A stretch of DNA of 64,000 bases, from assembly GCA_937139495.1 (NCBI GenBank), contig CAKZQC010000006.1, positions 124,001-188,000 on the forward strand, given 5' to 3'. How positions within the stretch are numbered: position 1 is the first letter of the stretch; the number at the start of each line of letters is the position of its first letter. The notes beneath the pieces were generated by a model. The model was not told the origin of the DNA. It saw only the letters and a program-made list of their open reading frames with translations, and made no database searches. Of this stretch, positions 1-6,943 are shown piece by piece. Source of the DNA: an uncultured Saprospiraceae bacterium. Its GTDB lineage: Bacteria > Bacteroidota > Bacteroidia > Chitinophagales > Saprospiraceae. Position numbers and translations under genes: made by a program.

Positions 1-365
1 GACCATTGCCCCAACGGCTCAATATTGTGATCACTCGCAATCCAGATTATGTGGCGGAAGGCTGCACGGTTGTGCATAGTTTGGCGGAAGCTATACAAGT
101 AGCTAAATCCAGCAATCCAAGCGAAATATTCTTGATAGGTGGTGGCGAAATATATCGGGAAGGTTTACCGCTTTGCGAGCAAGTTTATTTGACTAAAGTT
201 GATGTAATTGTGGAAGAATCTACTGTTTTTTTTCCTACGTTGAGTGAGGTAGATTGGCAATTGCACCAAGAAGAAAAGCACGAGGCAGATGAAAAAAATC
301 CGCACGATTATGCTTTTTGTATCTACAAAAGAATGAACTCCAATGCTCACCAAAAAACTATATAG
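1..365 (+). CDS. folA: dihydrofolate reductase, C-terminal part (5' end outside window)
   Basis: This is the last ~120 codons of a dihydrofolate reductase, which makes tetrahydrofolate from dihydrofolate with NADPH. The reading frame is open from base 3, so the true start lies upstream of the window; the internal TTG at base 6 is not a start. Visible family motifs are the GRPLP-x-R-x-NIV-x-TR segment (here PLPQRLNIVITRN) and the NADPH-binding FLIGGGEIYREGLP loop, followed by the usual YLTKV strand and a final beta strand ending in DYAFCIYKR. The tail is slightly extended beyond the last strand. The next gene begins at the base directly after the stop codon, which suggests co-transcription. 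Identification is strong from motifs; the N-terminal half cannot be inspected. Confidence 0.93.
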   Translation, partial: PLPQRLNIVITRNPDYVAEGCTVVHSLAEAIQVAKSSNPSEIFLIGGGEIYREGLPLCEQVYLTKVDVIVEESTVFFPTLSEVDWQLHQEEKHEADEKNPHDYAFCIYKRMNSNAHQKTI

Positions 366-1394
366 ATGTCCGTATTGCCCAAGCTACAAAATATTAGAGG
401 TCCTCGTCGAAAGTTAGGTGTTTTTATTGACTTGCTTATGTTGGGGATTACTGTTCTGGACTTGCTTTGGCTAGGGTTCGATACGGCTTATAGTTCCAAG
501 ATTATACGACAGTTTATAGATGCTATTTTGCCGTTTAATTACGAACCGATTCACGACAATTTTTATTTTTATGATTCGATAGTAGTGACGTTTTTTATTG
601 TCGAATTTTTTGGACGATGGATCTTTTCTATTTACCGAAAGGATTACGACAAGTGGTTCTTTTATCCATTTTTTCATTGGTACGATGTACTAGGTTGTAT
701 TCCTACGAGTTCGTTCCGAATATTGCGCTTGTTGCGTATGGTTGGGCTGTTGTATCGTCTAGATCATTGGAAGGTTATTGAGTTGCAGAATTTTGCTATT
801 TACAACAAGTTTAAAGAATATTACAACATTCTGCTCGAAGAAGTATCGGATAGAGTCGCTATACGAGTGCTTTCGGAGGCAAAAAATGAGTTGACGACAG
901 GCAAGCCACTCTTGATGACGATTGCAAATGATATTGTCAAACCCAAACAAAAAACGATTGCGGATATGGTCGTCGGCTTGATTCAGCGTGGTATTGCAGA
1001 GCAGTATCCGCAATATCAAAAAATATTGGAAAAGCATATCTCGGAAGTAGTCAAAACGGAGGTTTCTACCAACAAGGAAGTAAAACAATTTACACGCATA
1101 CCGATACTGGGCGGACAAATAGAAGATACGCTCAATACGGCTGTTAGTCAGATTGTGTTTGGAGTGGTCAATCGGCTGATAGAAGATACGGCAGAAGCCA
1201 AACATCAGCAGGTGTTGAAGTTAGCTGTCAATAGCTTGCTGGATGTGTTACTCGCCGAACCGCCGACCACTGATAGAGCATTGGGCAATGAAATTATAGA
1301 AGAATCTATTGATTTGATTATCAGTAGGGTACAGGTGCAACAATGGAAAGAAGCTGCTCGGCAGCGCAAACTAAATTTGGAAAATGAAATCTGA
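366..1394 (+). CDS. voltage-sensor-like (ion-transport family) membrane protein without a visible pore
   Basis: A 342-aa protein with hydrophobic segments in its first ~135 residues: roughly 20-38, 68-88, 97-113 and an amphipathic segment at 115-131. The last has arginines every third residue (R118, R121, R124, then R131; FRILRLLRMVGLLYRL), as in the S4 helix of voltage-gated cation channels. No S5-P-loop-S6 pore follows. Residues 140-342 look soluble and helical. The family assignment (ion transporter, voltage-sensor fold) is inference from the S4 pattern. The ATG begins immediately after the folA stop, and a 51-codon ORF overlaps its 3' end by 11 nt, so the three may form one transcript. 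The role is unknown; it could be a voltage sensor controlling a cytosolic domain, or only a helical membrane protein with a basic helix. Confidence 0.72.
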   Translation: MSVLPKLQNIRGPRRKLGVFIDLLMLGITVLDLLWLGFDTAYSSKIIRQFIDAILPFNYEPIHDNFYFYDSIVVTFFIVEFFGRWIFSIYRKDYDKWFFYPFFHWYDVLGCIPTSSFRILRLLRMVGLLYRLDHWKVIELQNFAIYNKFKEYYNILLEEVSDRVAIRVLSEAKNELTTGKPLLMTIANDIVKPKQKTIADMVVGLIQRGIAEQYPQYQKILEKHISEVVKTEVSTNKEVKQFTRIPILGGQIEDTLNTAVSQIVFGVVNRLIEDTAEAKHQQVLKLAVNSLLDVLLAEPPTTDRALGNEIIEESIDLIISRVQVQQWKEAARQRKLNLENEI

Positions 1395-1539
1395 AAAACA
1401 AAAACAAGAGGAAGATGATCGGCGACAATTTTATGTCAATGTAAGTCTGGCTATGTATGGAGGATTACTTTTAATCGGATTCATATTCAATATATGGGTT
1501 ATTTATCATGTGGGTACGTTTATTTTTAGCTTTTTCTAA
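1384..1539 (+). CDS. 51-aa single-pass membrane protein
   Basis: A small ORF beginning MKSEKQKQEEDDRRQFY and continuing into one hydrophobic stretch (about residues 20-40, SLAMYGGLLLIGFIFNIWVI) before stopping at 1537-1539. Its ATG overlaps the last 11 nt of the voltage-sensor-like gene in another frame, an arrangement typical of translational coupling. The charged N-terminus followed by a single transmembrane helix is a sensible small-protein layout rather than random translation. No family was recognised. It may be a partner subunit of the upstream membrane protein; this is inferred from overlap only. Confidence 0.55.
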   Translation: MKSEKQKQEEDDRRQFYVNVSLAMYGGLLLIGFIFNIWVIYHVGTFIFSFF

Positions 1540-1723
1540 ATTCATAGGGACTAAATTTAGACATGCTCTAACCTCTATTGAACAAAAAAATGTTATACAA
1601 AAGTAAAATAATAAGCTAGTTGCAACTAGATGCATCTATTCTAGCTTTTAGAATGTTGAATAGTCTAAAAATAATTTAGTATTTTAGCAAAAATTGAATG
1701 CAAGCAAACACAATCAATAAATA
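1540..1723 (+). other. intergenic region upstream of trxB
   Basis: No ORF. The region is AT-rich and holds a short imperfect hairpin (AAGCTAG ... CTAGCTT, about 1614-1649) and TTTAGACATGCTCT at 1556-1569, a motif repeated with one change at 5499-5512. A TAGTATTTTAG sequence near 1676 loosely resembles a Bacteroidota -7 element (TAnnTTTG) but does not match it, so no promoter is claimed. Confidence 0.4.
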
Positions 1724-2677
1724 ATGGAAACGAAAGAAATAAGAAAAGAAAAATGTGTCATTGTTGGTTCTGGACCAGCAGGTTATACTGCGGCTATCTA
1801 TGCCGCTAGAGCTAATATGAATCCTGTACTCTACACGGGAAGAGAGCCGGGAGGTCAATTGATGATCACGACCGATGTGGAGAATTTTCCAGGTTATCCT
1901 GATGGGGTAATGGGACCACAGATGATGGAAGACCTTCAGAAACAAGCTGCTCGTTTTGATACCGAAATCAATGTGGGTATTATGATTGAGAAAGTTGATT
2001 TTTCGAGCAGACCACACAAGTTATGGACAGATGGAGGGCAAGAAATTCATGCCGATTCTGTCATTATAGCAACAGGTGCTTCGGCTCGATGGTTGGGTAT
2101 AGAATCCGAGAAAAAATATATGAATAGAGGGGTCTCGGCTTGTGCTGTTTGTGATGGCTTCTTTTATAGAGGCAAAGAGGTAGCTATAGTAGGTGCTGGA
2201 GATAGTGCTTGCGAAGAAGCTTCTTATCTTTCTAAGTTGTGTCCGAAAGTACATATGTTTGTTCGTAGAGACGAAATGCGTGCTTCCAAGATTATGCAGG
2301 AGCGTGTGTTGAACAACGACAAAATTCAAGTCTATTGGAATACCGAAATAGAAGAAATATTAGGAGATGAGCAAGGCGTAACAGGCGTTCAGATTGTGAA
2401 TAACAAAAGCAAAGAAACCCAAAAGTTAGATCTTTGGGGTGTATTTGTAGCGATTGGACACGTGCCTAATACCAAAATATTTGCCGACTTCTTGGATATG
2501 GATGATACAGGCTATTTGATAACCAAAGCAGGTAGCACGAAGACCAATATTGAGGGTGTTTTTGCGAGCGGTGATGCACAAGACAAAGATTACCGTCAAG
2601 CGGTAACGGCAGCAGGTACAGGTTGTATGGCTGCACTAGATGCAGAGCGCTATTTGGCAGCAGAAGGCTTGATTTAA
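1724..2677 (+). CDS. trxB: thioredoxin-disulfide reductase
   Basis: A 317-aa flavoprotein that passes electrons from NADPH to thioredoxin in the cytoplasm. The N-terminal FAD-binding loop GSGPAGYTAAIYAARA is at residues 15-30. The redox-active pair is CAVC (C140, C143), followed by DG as in low-molecular-weight TrxB. The NADPH-binding VGAGDSACEEA is at ~156-166, and the C-terminal FAD motif FASGDAQD lies near 285-292. Length matches the family. The ATG at 1724 is preceded by an A-rich leader with no Shine-Dalgarno, normal for this phylum. guaD follows 34 nt downstream on the same strand, so the two are probably co-transcribed and end at the terminator at 3211. Confidence 0.96.
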   Translation: METKEIRKEKCVIVGSGPAGYTAAIYAARANMNPVLYTGREPGGQLMITTDVENFPGYPDGVMGPQMMEDLQKQAARFDTEINVGIMIEKVDFSSRPHKLWTDGGQEIHADSVIIATGASARWLGIESEKKYMNRGVSACAVCDGFFYRGKEVAIVGAGDSACEEASYLSKLCPKVHMFVRRDEMRASKIMQERVLNNDKIQVYWNTEIEEILGDEQGVTGVQIVNNKSKETQKLDLWGVFVAIGHVPNTKIFADFLDMDDTGYLITKAGSTKTNIEGVFASGDAQDKDYRQAVTAAGTGCMAALDAERYLAAEGLI

Positions 2678-2711
2678 ACAACTTCAATTTCATGAGAAAC
2701 AAAAAATAAAA

Positions 2712-3188
2712 ATGACAGATCAAGATAAAAAATTCATGCAGCGTGCCATTGATTTGGCAAAAGAAGGCATGAGCATCAATGCAGGAGGTCCTTTTGGGGC
2801 GGTTGTCGTCAAAGATGGCAAAATAGTAGGAGAGGGCTACAATCGGGTGACTTCGACCAATGACCCTACGGCACATGCAGAAGTAACGGCTATCCGAAAT
2901 GCTTGTACCAACTTGGGGGCTTTTCAGCTCGATGATTGTATTATTTACACTTCATGTGAGCCTTGCCCGATGTGTTTGGGTGCTATTTATTGGGCTAGAC
3001 CCAAGGCAGTTTATATGGGCTGTACGCGTTATGATGCTGCCAATATTGGATTTGATGATCAATTCATCTATGATGAGTTGGAAAAAGAAATTGACGACCG
3101 AAAAATACCAATTACTCGCCTTATGCGCAAGGAAGCCTTAGGTGCTTTTGAAGCTTGGACGGAGAAAATGGATAGAACGGATTACTAA
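2712..3188 (+). CDS. guaD: guanine deaminase (cytidine-deaminase fold)
   Basis: A 158-aa zinc deaminase. The catalytic HAE motif is H55-A-E57 (DPTAHAEVTAIRNA), and the PCxxC zinc ligands are C85 and C88 (TSCEPCPMCLGAIYWARP). The segment NIGFDDQFIYDEL and the C-terminal FEAWTEKMDRTDY resemble Bacillus-type guanine deaminase more than tRNA adenosine deaminase TadA, so guanine-to-xanthine conversion is the likely reaction. Length matches GuaD. The gene lies 34 nt after trxB and is followed by a strong hairpin terminator. A broader nucleoside or cytosine deaminase specificity cannot be excluded from sequence alone. Confidence 0.9.
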   Translation: MTDQDKKFMQRAIDLAKEGMSINAGGPFGAVVVKDGKIVGEGYNRVTSTNDPTAHAEVTAIRNACTNLGAFQLDDCIIYTSCEPCPMCLGAIYWARPKAVYMGCTRYDAANIGFDDQFIYDELEKEIDDRKIPITRLMRKEALGAFEAWTEKMDRTDY

Positions 3189-3210
3189 GAATACAGCAAA
3201 GCAAAATGAA

Positions 3211-3248
3211 AAAGGTCAAAAAGTAGTAGTTACTTTTTGACCTTTTTT
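3211..3248 (+). terminator. intrinsic terminator after guaD
   Basis: Perfect 15-bp inverted repeat: AAAGGTCAAAAAGTA (3211-3225), loop GTAGT, TACTTTTTGACCTTT (3231-3245), running into a T tract. It ends the trxB-guaD unit. Confidence 0.88.
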
Positions 3249-3325
3249 GCGTTATTCTACAAGTATTACTTAGACCTGCTTTTAGAATGCGGTTACTATA
3301 CTTCGCCCCAAAAAATGAAATAGAC

Positions 3326-5482
3326 ATGGATATAAAACTAAAATTAGCTCTGTTGATACTCTGGATAATAGGTGGTCAATTGTCTGCACAAAAGTGCCTA
3401 AAAAAAGATAGTTTTTTCGTAAAAAGTGAAGCTCCAATTTATTGCTTGGAAGAAGTATTGTCTGCTACGGTACCTGTCCAGGCATTGTGCGTCCGCAGAA
3501 GTGACTTAATGTCTTTTTATGGCGAATTGTCGTTAGTATATTCTATTATGACGCATTATTCGGACAGCTTCGCTGCAAAAATAAAGCCTGTCAAAAATCT
3601 GTACGTGTATGAATATGTGCCACTTGAATTCATACAATGGTTAGCCCAAAATACTTCTATCGAAAAAGTCATGTTTCGACCTAATTCGAGATCATATACT
3701 TCTCAGAATCTACAGAATATTGGAGATTACAAGTATTTTGAACATTTGAAATATATAGAATGTGCCGATACTAGTCTCTTGGTAGCTAAGGGGTTGAAAC
3801 AGATTGTACAACTAGATACTTTAGTGTGGTTGGATATATATACCCAAAATCCTTATCTTCATCAGGTGTCTTCTATTAGCACCTTGATACTCTATCAATA
3901 TGCAAAAAAACGTTTGTATAATCCTGCCGAGAACTGGTCTTATTCTTCGTACGACAAACCTATAGTATTTAGTTTTCCTACACAGCTTCAATCCATTTAT
4001 ATCAGGCGTAGTTTTCATGTCAGCTTCAAAAATAACATCAATAGGATATTCTATAATAGGGTGTATTTTCTTGATCAATTGAATCAACCATTCCCACTTG
4101 CTACCGATTCTGTAGTGGTAAAAGGAGAGAATTTTCCAACTCCTATGCCTGAGGTAGAAAATTTGACTTTGATACAGCAGCTGGCAGGTGGCGAACAACG
4201 TAATAGATTTGTTTATACTTATGTTATTCCTTCCGACATTAGCAAATACATCAATCTCAAACATTTGGTTATTATGTCAACCAATAAAATTATACTTCCA
4301 GCTTCTTTTTATCAACTAACACGTTTAGAAAGTTTGGAAATAAGTGGATATAGATACTTGTCGGATTCTATACGTTATTTGCAAAGCTTAAAAAAAATGA
4401 CGCTTAATAATTATAATATGAGAGGCGTTTTCAATATTCCTGACTCGATTAGTTGCCTATCTAGCTTGAAGCAATTGAGGATTTATAACAGAAGTGAACG
4501 CAGAGAGACTCCGTTGCCTAGTAGTATTTATGAGTTGACTAATTTAGAAGAGCTTGATGTCAGTCCTTATTGGCTTTCCGATTCTATTCAATACCTTCAA
4601 AAGCTTACAAAGTTAACGATGGCTGGAATATTAGAATCGGAAGAGGTAACTAGGTTTCCAGATGGTATTAGGCATTTGAAGGCACTAAAAGAGCTCGAAA
4701 TAGGAATGCATTACTATTTAGAAAGGTTTCCAAATGCTATTTTTGAGCTTCGTCAATTGGAGCGATTCGTATTTGAGGGGGAACTCAAAAGAGCAGGGTT
4801 GAATACTCGAAAATTGAAGCAGTTAACGAGCTTAAAGTATATTGAATTTGATACAGAACTGCTCAAAAATGAATTTCATTTCAAAAAAATATACCAAGCA
4901 TTACCCGAAAATTGTGTATTGGATCTAAACCTAAAAAAAGGTTTTAAGGCACCAGAATATTGGGGAAATATAGGTTTGTATATGAATTATGGCTGGGGGC
5001 AAACCGTTTTTACAGGAGTCGAGTTTCTACACTATGTGAGCGGAGCTTCTATCCAAAAGAAAAGAGACCGAACCGTAGATCGCTTGAATCAAACCATAAA
5101 CTCCGAAGGTGCAAAAGTTCCTAGACTTTTTGACTTTCATACCTTTTCGTTCGGTACGGAATGGAACTACCTAAAAAATGATGATTTTTTGATGGGGTAT
5201 CGAATGGGATATAACTACACCAGAATCAAAGAACCCATTTCTTTGCAGATGGATCTGATGGCTTACACCAACTACAAAGGTGCGTTTGATGTACGAATAG
5301 CTCCCGGTATAGCCGTTCCGATCAGGACACCTGTATTGTGGTTTTATGTATCTTACAGTTACAAGATGCCTCTAATTGCCGAACAAGAGCAGAACATTGT
5401 AGCTCGACACAATATTGGATTAAATATTAGGTTTACGACCGATTGGTGGAGTAGCGTATTGCCAATGGCTTATGGATTTTGA
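3326..5482 (+). CDS. secreted leucine-rich-repeat protein with beta-barrel-like C-terminus
   Basis: A 718-aa protein. The ATG at 3326 was chosen over an in-frame ATG at 3287 because it begins a clean signal peptide (MDIKLKLALLILWIIGGQLSAQ). The middle (about residues 110-540) carries irregular leucine-rich repeats of the LxxLxxLxLxx-N/S type, for example LTRLESLEISGYRYLSDSI and LTNLEELDVS, often pairing a PxSIYxLxxLExLxL unit with a YLQxLxKLTL unit. Residues ~555-718 are rich in alternating aromatic and glycine residues (NIGLYMNYGWG, YRMGYNYTRI, APGIAVPIR), as in a short outer-membrane barrel or its anchor. There is no T9SS sorting domain, so surface attachment through the C-terminal barrel is plausible but inferred. 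It stands alone on this strand. Confidence 0.75.
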   Translation: MDIKLKLALLILWIIGGQLSAQKCLKKDSFFVKSEAPIYCLEEVLSATVPVQALCVRRSDLMSFYGELSLVYSIMTHYSDSFAAKIKPVKNLYVYEYVPLEFIQWLAQNTSIEKVMFRPNSRSYTSQNLQNIGDYKYFEHLKYIECADTSLLVAKGLKQIVQLDTLVWLDIYTQNPYLHQVSSISTLILYQYAKKRLYNPAENWSYSSYDKPIVFSFPTQLQSIYIRRSFHVSFKNNINRIFYNRVYFLDQLNQPFPLATDSVVVKGENFPTPMPEVENLTLIQQLAGGEQRNRFVYTYVIPSDISKYINLKHLVIMSTNKIILPASFYQLTRLESLEISGYRYLSDSIRYLQSLKKMTLNNYNMRGVFNIPDSISCLSSLKQLRIYNRSERRETPLPSSIYELTNLEELDVSPYWLSDSIQYLQKLTKLTMAGILESEEVTRFPDGIRHLKALKELEIGMHYYLERFPNAIFELRQLERFVFEGELKRAGLNTRKLKQLTSLKYIEFDTELLKNEFHFKKIYQALPENCVLDLNLKKGFKAPEYWGNIGLYMNYGWGQTVFTGVEFLHYVSGASIQKKRDRTVDRLNQTINSEGAKVPRLFDFHTFSFGTEWNYLKNDDFLMGYRMGYNYTRIKEPISLQMDLMAYTNYKGAFDVRIAPGIAVPIRTPVLWFYVSYSYKMPLIAEQEQNIVARHNIGLNIRFTTDWWSSVLPMAYGF

Positions 5483-6025
5483 TGGTAATAATGTCTAGTT
5501 TAGACATACTCTTTAATAGATATTCTTAAAGAAGTATTAATAACTGATGTTACGCAAAAACAGTTTGAATTAAGAAAATATTTGGTCTGATTTTGCTCAA
5601 TAATCAAGCCTACTGAAAATGTGGGCATTATGGAGAACAAGCGAATACTATCCCTTGAAAATACGTTTAAACTTCAAGGGTTTCCGCAGAAAATAGCCAA
5701 AAGGCGTATTTATCTAGCAAAATACGTCCTTTGAACCTAAAAGCAGGTCTAAAAACTCCCTTGAAGTCAGTATTGAAAGGTGATAGTATCTTGTTCGTAA
5801 TACTCGCCCTAGACTTTGCTTCTTTCGGTAATGGAAAGAAGAGGAGATATAATTGACCTGCCCAATTGGCAAATATACTTCTTGCGTAACGTCAGTTAAT
5901 AAGGCAATAGAAAGTTATTGTCGGAAGTCTAGCATCTATCAGCAAAGCGATCGTATCAAAAGCAACGCTAATTTCTATTGTTTCCCCCAAAATGACGCTA
6001 GCTAAAAAGTGTACGTTTCCAATAG
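5483..6025. other. gene-free region containing a MITE-like element
   Basis: No credible ORF on either strand. It contains TTTAGACATACTCT (5499-5512), the 354-bp inverted-repeat element at 5543-5896, and then about 130 nt of unremarkable AT-rich sequence running to the stop codon of the minus-strand dehydrogenase. Confidence 0.6.
5543..5896. mobile_element. MITE-like non-autonomous element, 354 bp
   Basis: The ends are inverted copies of a 15-bp repeat: actgatgttacgcaa at 5543-5557 and ttgcgtaacgtcagt at 5882-5896, with one mismatch. The element is bracketed by the 5-bp direct repeat TAATA (5538-5542 and 5897-5901), which looks like a target-site duplication. The interior codes for nothing but holds a hairpin (CCCTTGAA ... 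TTCAAGGG, about 5652-5680) and a further CCCTTGAA copy near 5759. Size, ends and duplication fit a miniature element moved by a transposase encoded elsewhere. The parent IS family was not identified. Confidence 0.75.
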
Positions 6026-6823
6026 TTATTTTACATTGACTTTCGCAATCATGCGATAGTACAGCCAAGGCATGAAACGCTTGATATAGACCATAATGAC
6101 TTCTTTTTTGCCAATATAAGCGACCTTTTTTTTCTTTTGAATAGCGGTTGCCATCTTTTTGGCAAAAACCTCCGAGGACATACCTGCTGCTTGTCGGCTG
6201 TCCATATTGTTTTGTGGCGAACCATCACCGACCAAAGCGTTATAAGAGATATTAGTTTTGACAAACCCTGGAGCAATAAGCGTCACCGTAATTCCTTGGT
6301 CGCTCAATTCTGCTCTCAACGAATCAAAAAATCCATGTAGGGCGTGTTTGCTCGCAGCATAAGAAGAGCGATAAGGCGTACCAAATACACCTGTTAGGCT
6401 AGTGACCGACACGATTTGTCCGCCACCTCGTGCCAGCATATTAGGCAAGACCGCTTTGGTGAGTGCCACGGTCCCCAAATAGTTGATTTTCATCAATCGT
6501 TCATCGACCGCTATCAAGGTGTCGAGGGCAAAGGAACGTTGAGAAATACCGCCATTATTGACTAATACATCAATTTTACCAAACTGTTGGATTACTTTAT
6601 CGACTACTATCGACAAGTCATGGTATTGTTCCAAATCGAGCGTTTGGATATGGGCATTTTTTGTCCATTCTAGGCATTTTTGTTGTACCTTCTGGAGGCT
6701 ACTTTCTGTTCTGCTCGACAGAATCAGCGTTGCCTGTTGTTGTGCCAATTCGTAGGCCAGTGCTTCGCCAATACCTGAAGAAGCGCCTGTTATCCAAATG
6801 ATTTTATTGGTAAAATATGCCAT
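6026..6823 (-). CDS. SDR family NAD(P)-dependent oxidoreductase
   Basis: A 265-aa short-chain dehydrogenase/reductase. The start was set at 6823 (MAYFTNKIIWITG) because the nucleotide-binding strand normally begins within a few residues; an in-frame ATG at 6865 would add 14 unconserved residues. Motifs are TGASSGIG near residues 11-18, VNNGG (the NNAG variant), the catalytic serine in SVTSLTG, and YAASK. The C-terminal tail after residue ~220 is basic and hydrophobic (VIMVYIKRFMPWLYYRMIAK), as in membrane-associated DHRS7-like SDRs. The substrate is unknown. It is the last gene of the minus-strand run, separated from the protease gene by a terminator. Confidence 0.9.
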   Translation of the reverse strand: MAYFTNKIIWITGASSGIGEALAYELAQQQATLILSSRTESSLQKVQQKCLEWTKNAHIQTLDLEQYHDLSIVVDKVIQQFGKIDVLVNNGGISQRSFALDTLIAVDERLMKINYLGTVALTKAVLPNMLARGGGQIVSVTSLTGVFGTPYRSSYAASKHALHGFFDSLRAELSDQGITVTLIAPGFVKTNISYNALVGDGSPQNNMDSRQAAGMSSEVFAKKMATAIQKKKKVAYIGKKEVIMVYIKRFMPWLYYRMIAKVNVK

Positions 6824-6873
6824 GCAGATTGCTTTGTTTTTTAGATCTAAATATTTGGTACTCAAAATAACAA

Positions 6874-6909
6874 ATGCTCTCTAGTTTAGCATACTAGAGA
6901 GCATTTTTT
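6874..6909 (-). terminator. hairpin terminator after the papain-like protease gene
   Basis: Perfect 11-bp stem ATGCTCTCTAG (6874-6884) and CTAGAGAGCAT (6894-6904) with a 9-nt loop. Read on the minus strand it is followed by TTTGTTATTTTG; on the plus strand by TTTTTT, so it could act in both directions. It lies just past the stop of the 6944-8488 gene. Confidence 0.75.
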
Positions 6910-6943
6910 CTTTGCATTAGTTGAATATAAATAATATAGACTA

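Noticed and set aside
759..1205. 148-codon minus-strand ORF
   Set aside because: Antisense shadow of the voltage-sensor-like gene; no start context, no motif, and the plus strand fits known patterns.
5543..5896. Remnant transposase gene within the inverted-repeat element
   Set aside because: No frame longer than a few dozen codons and no DDE-like motif is readable on either strand; treated as non-autonomous.
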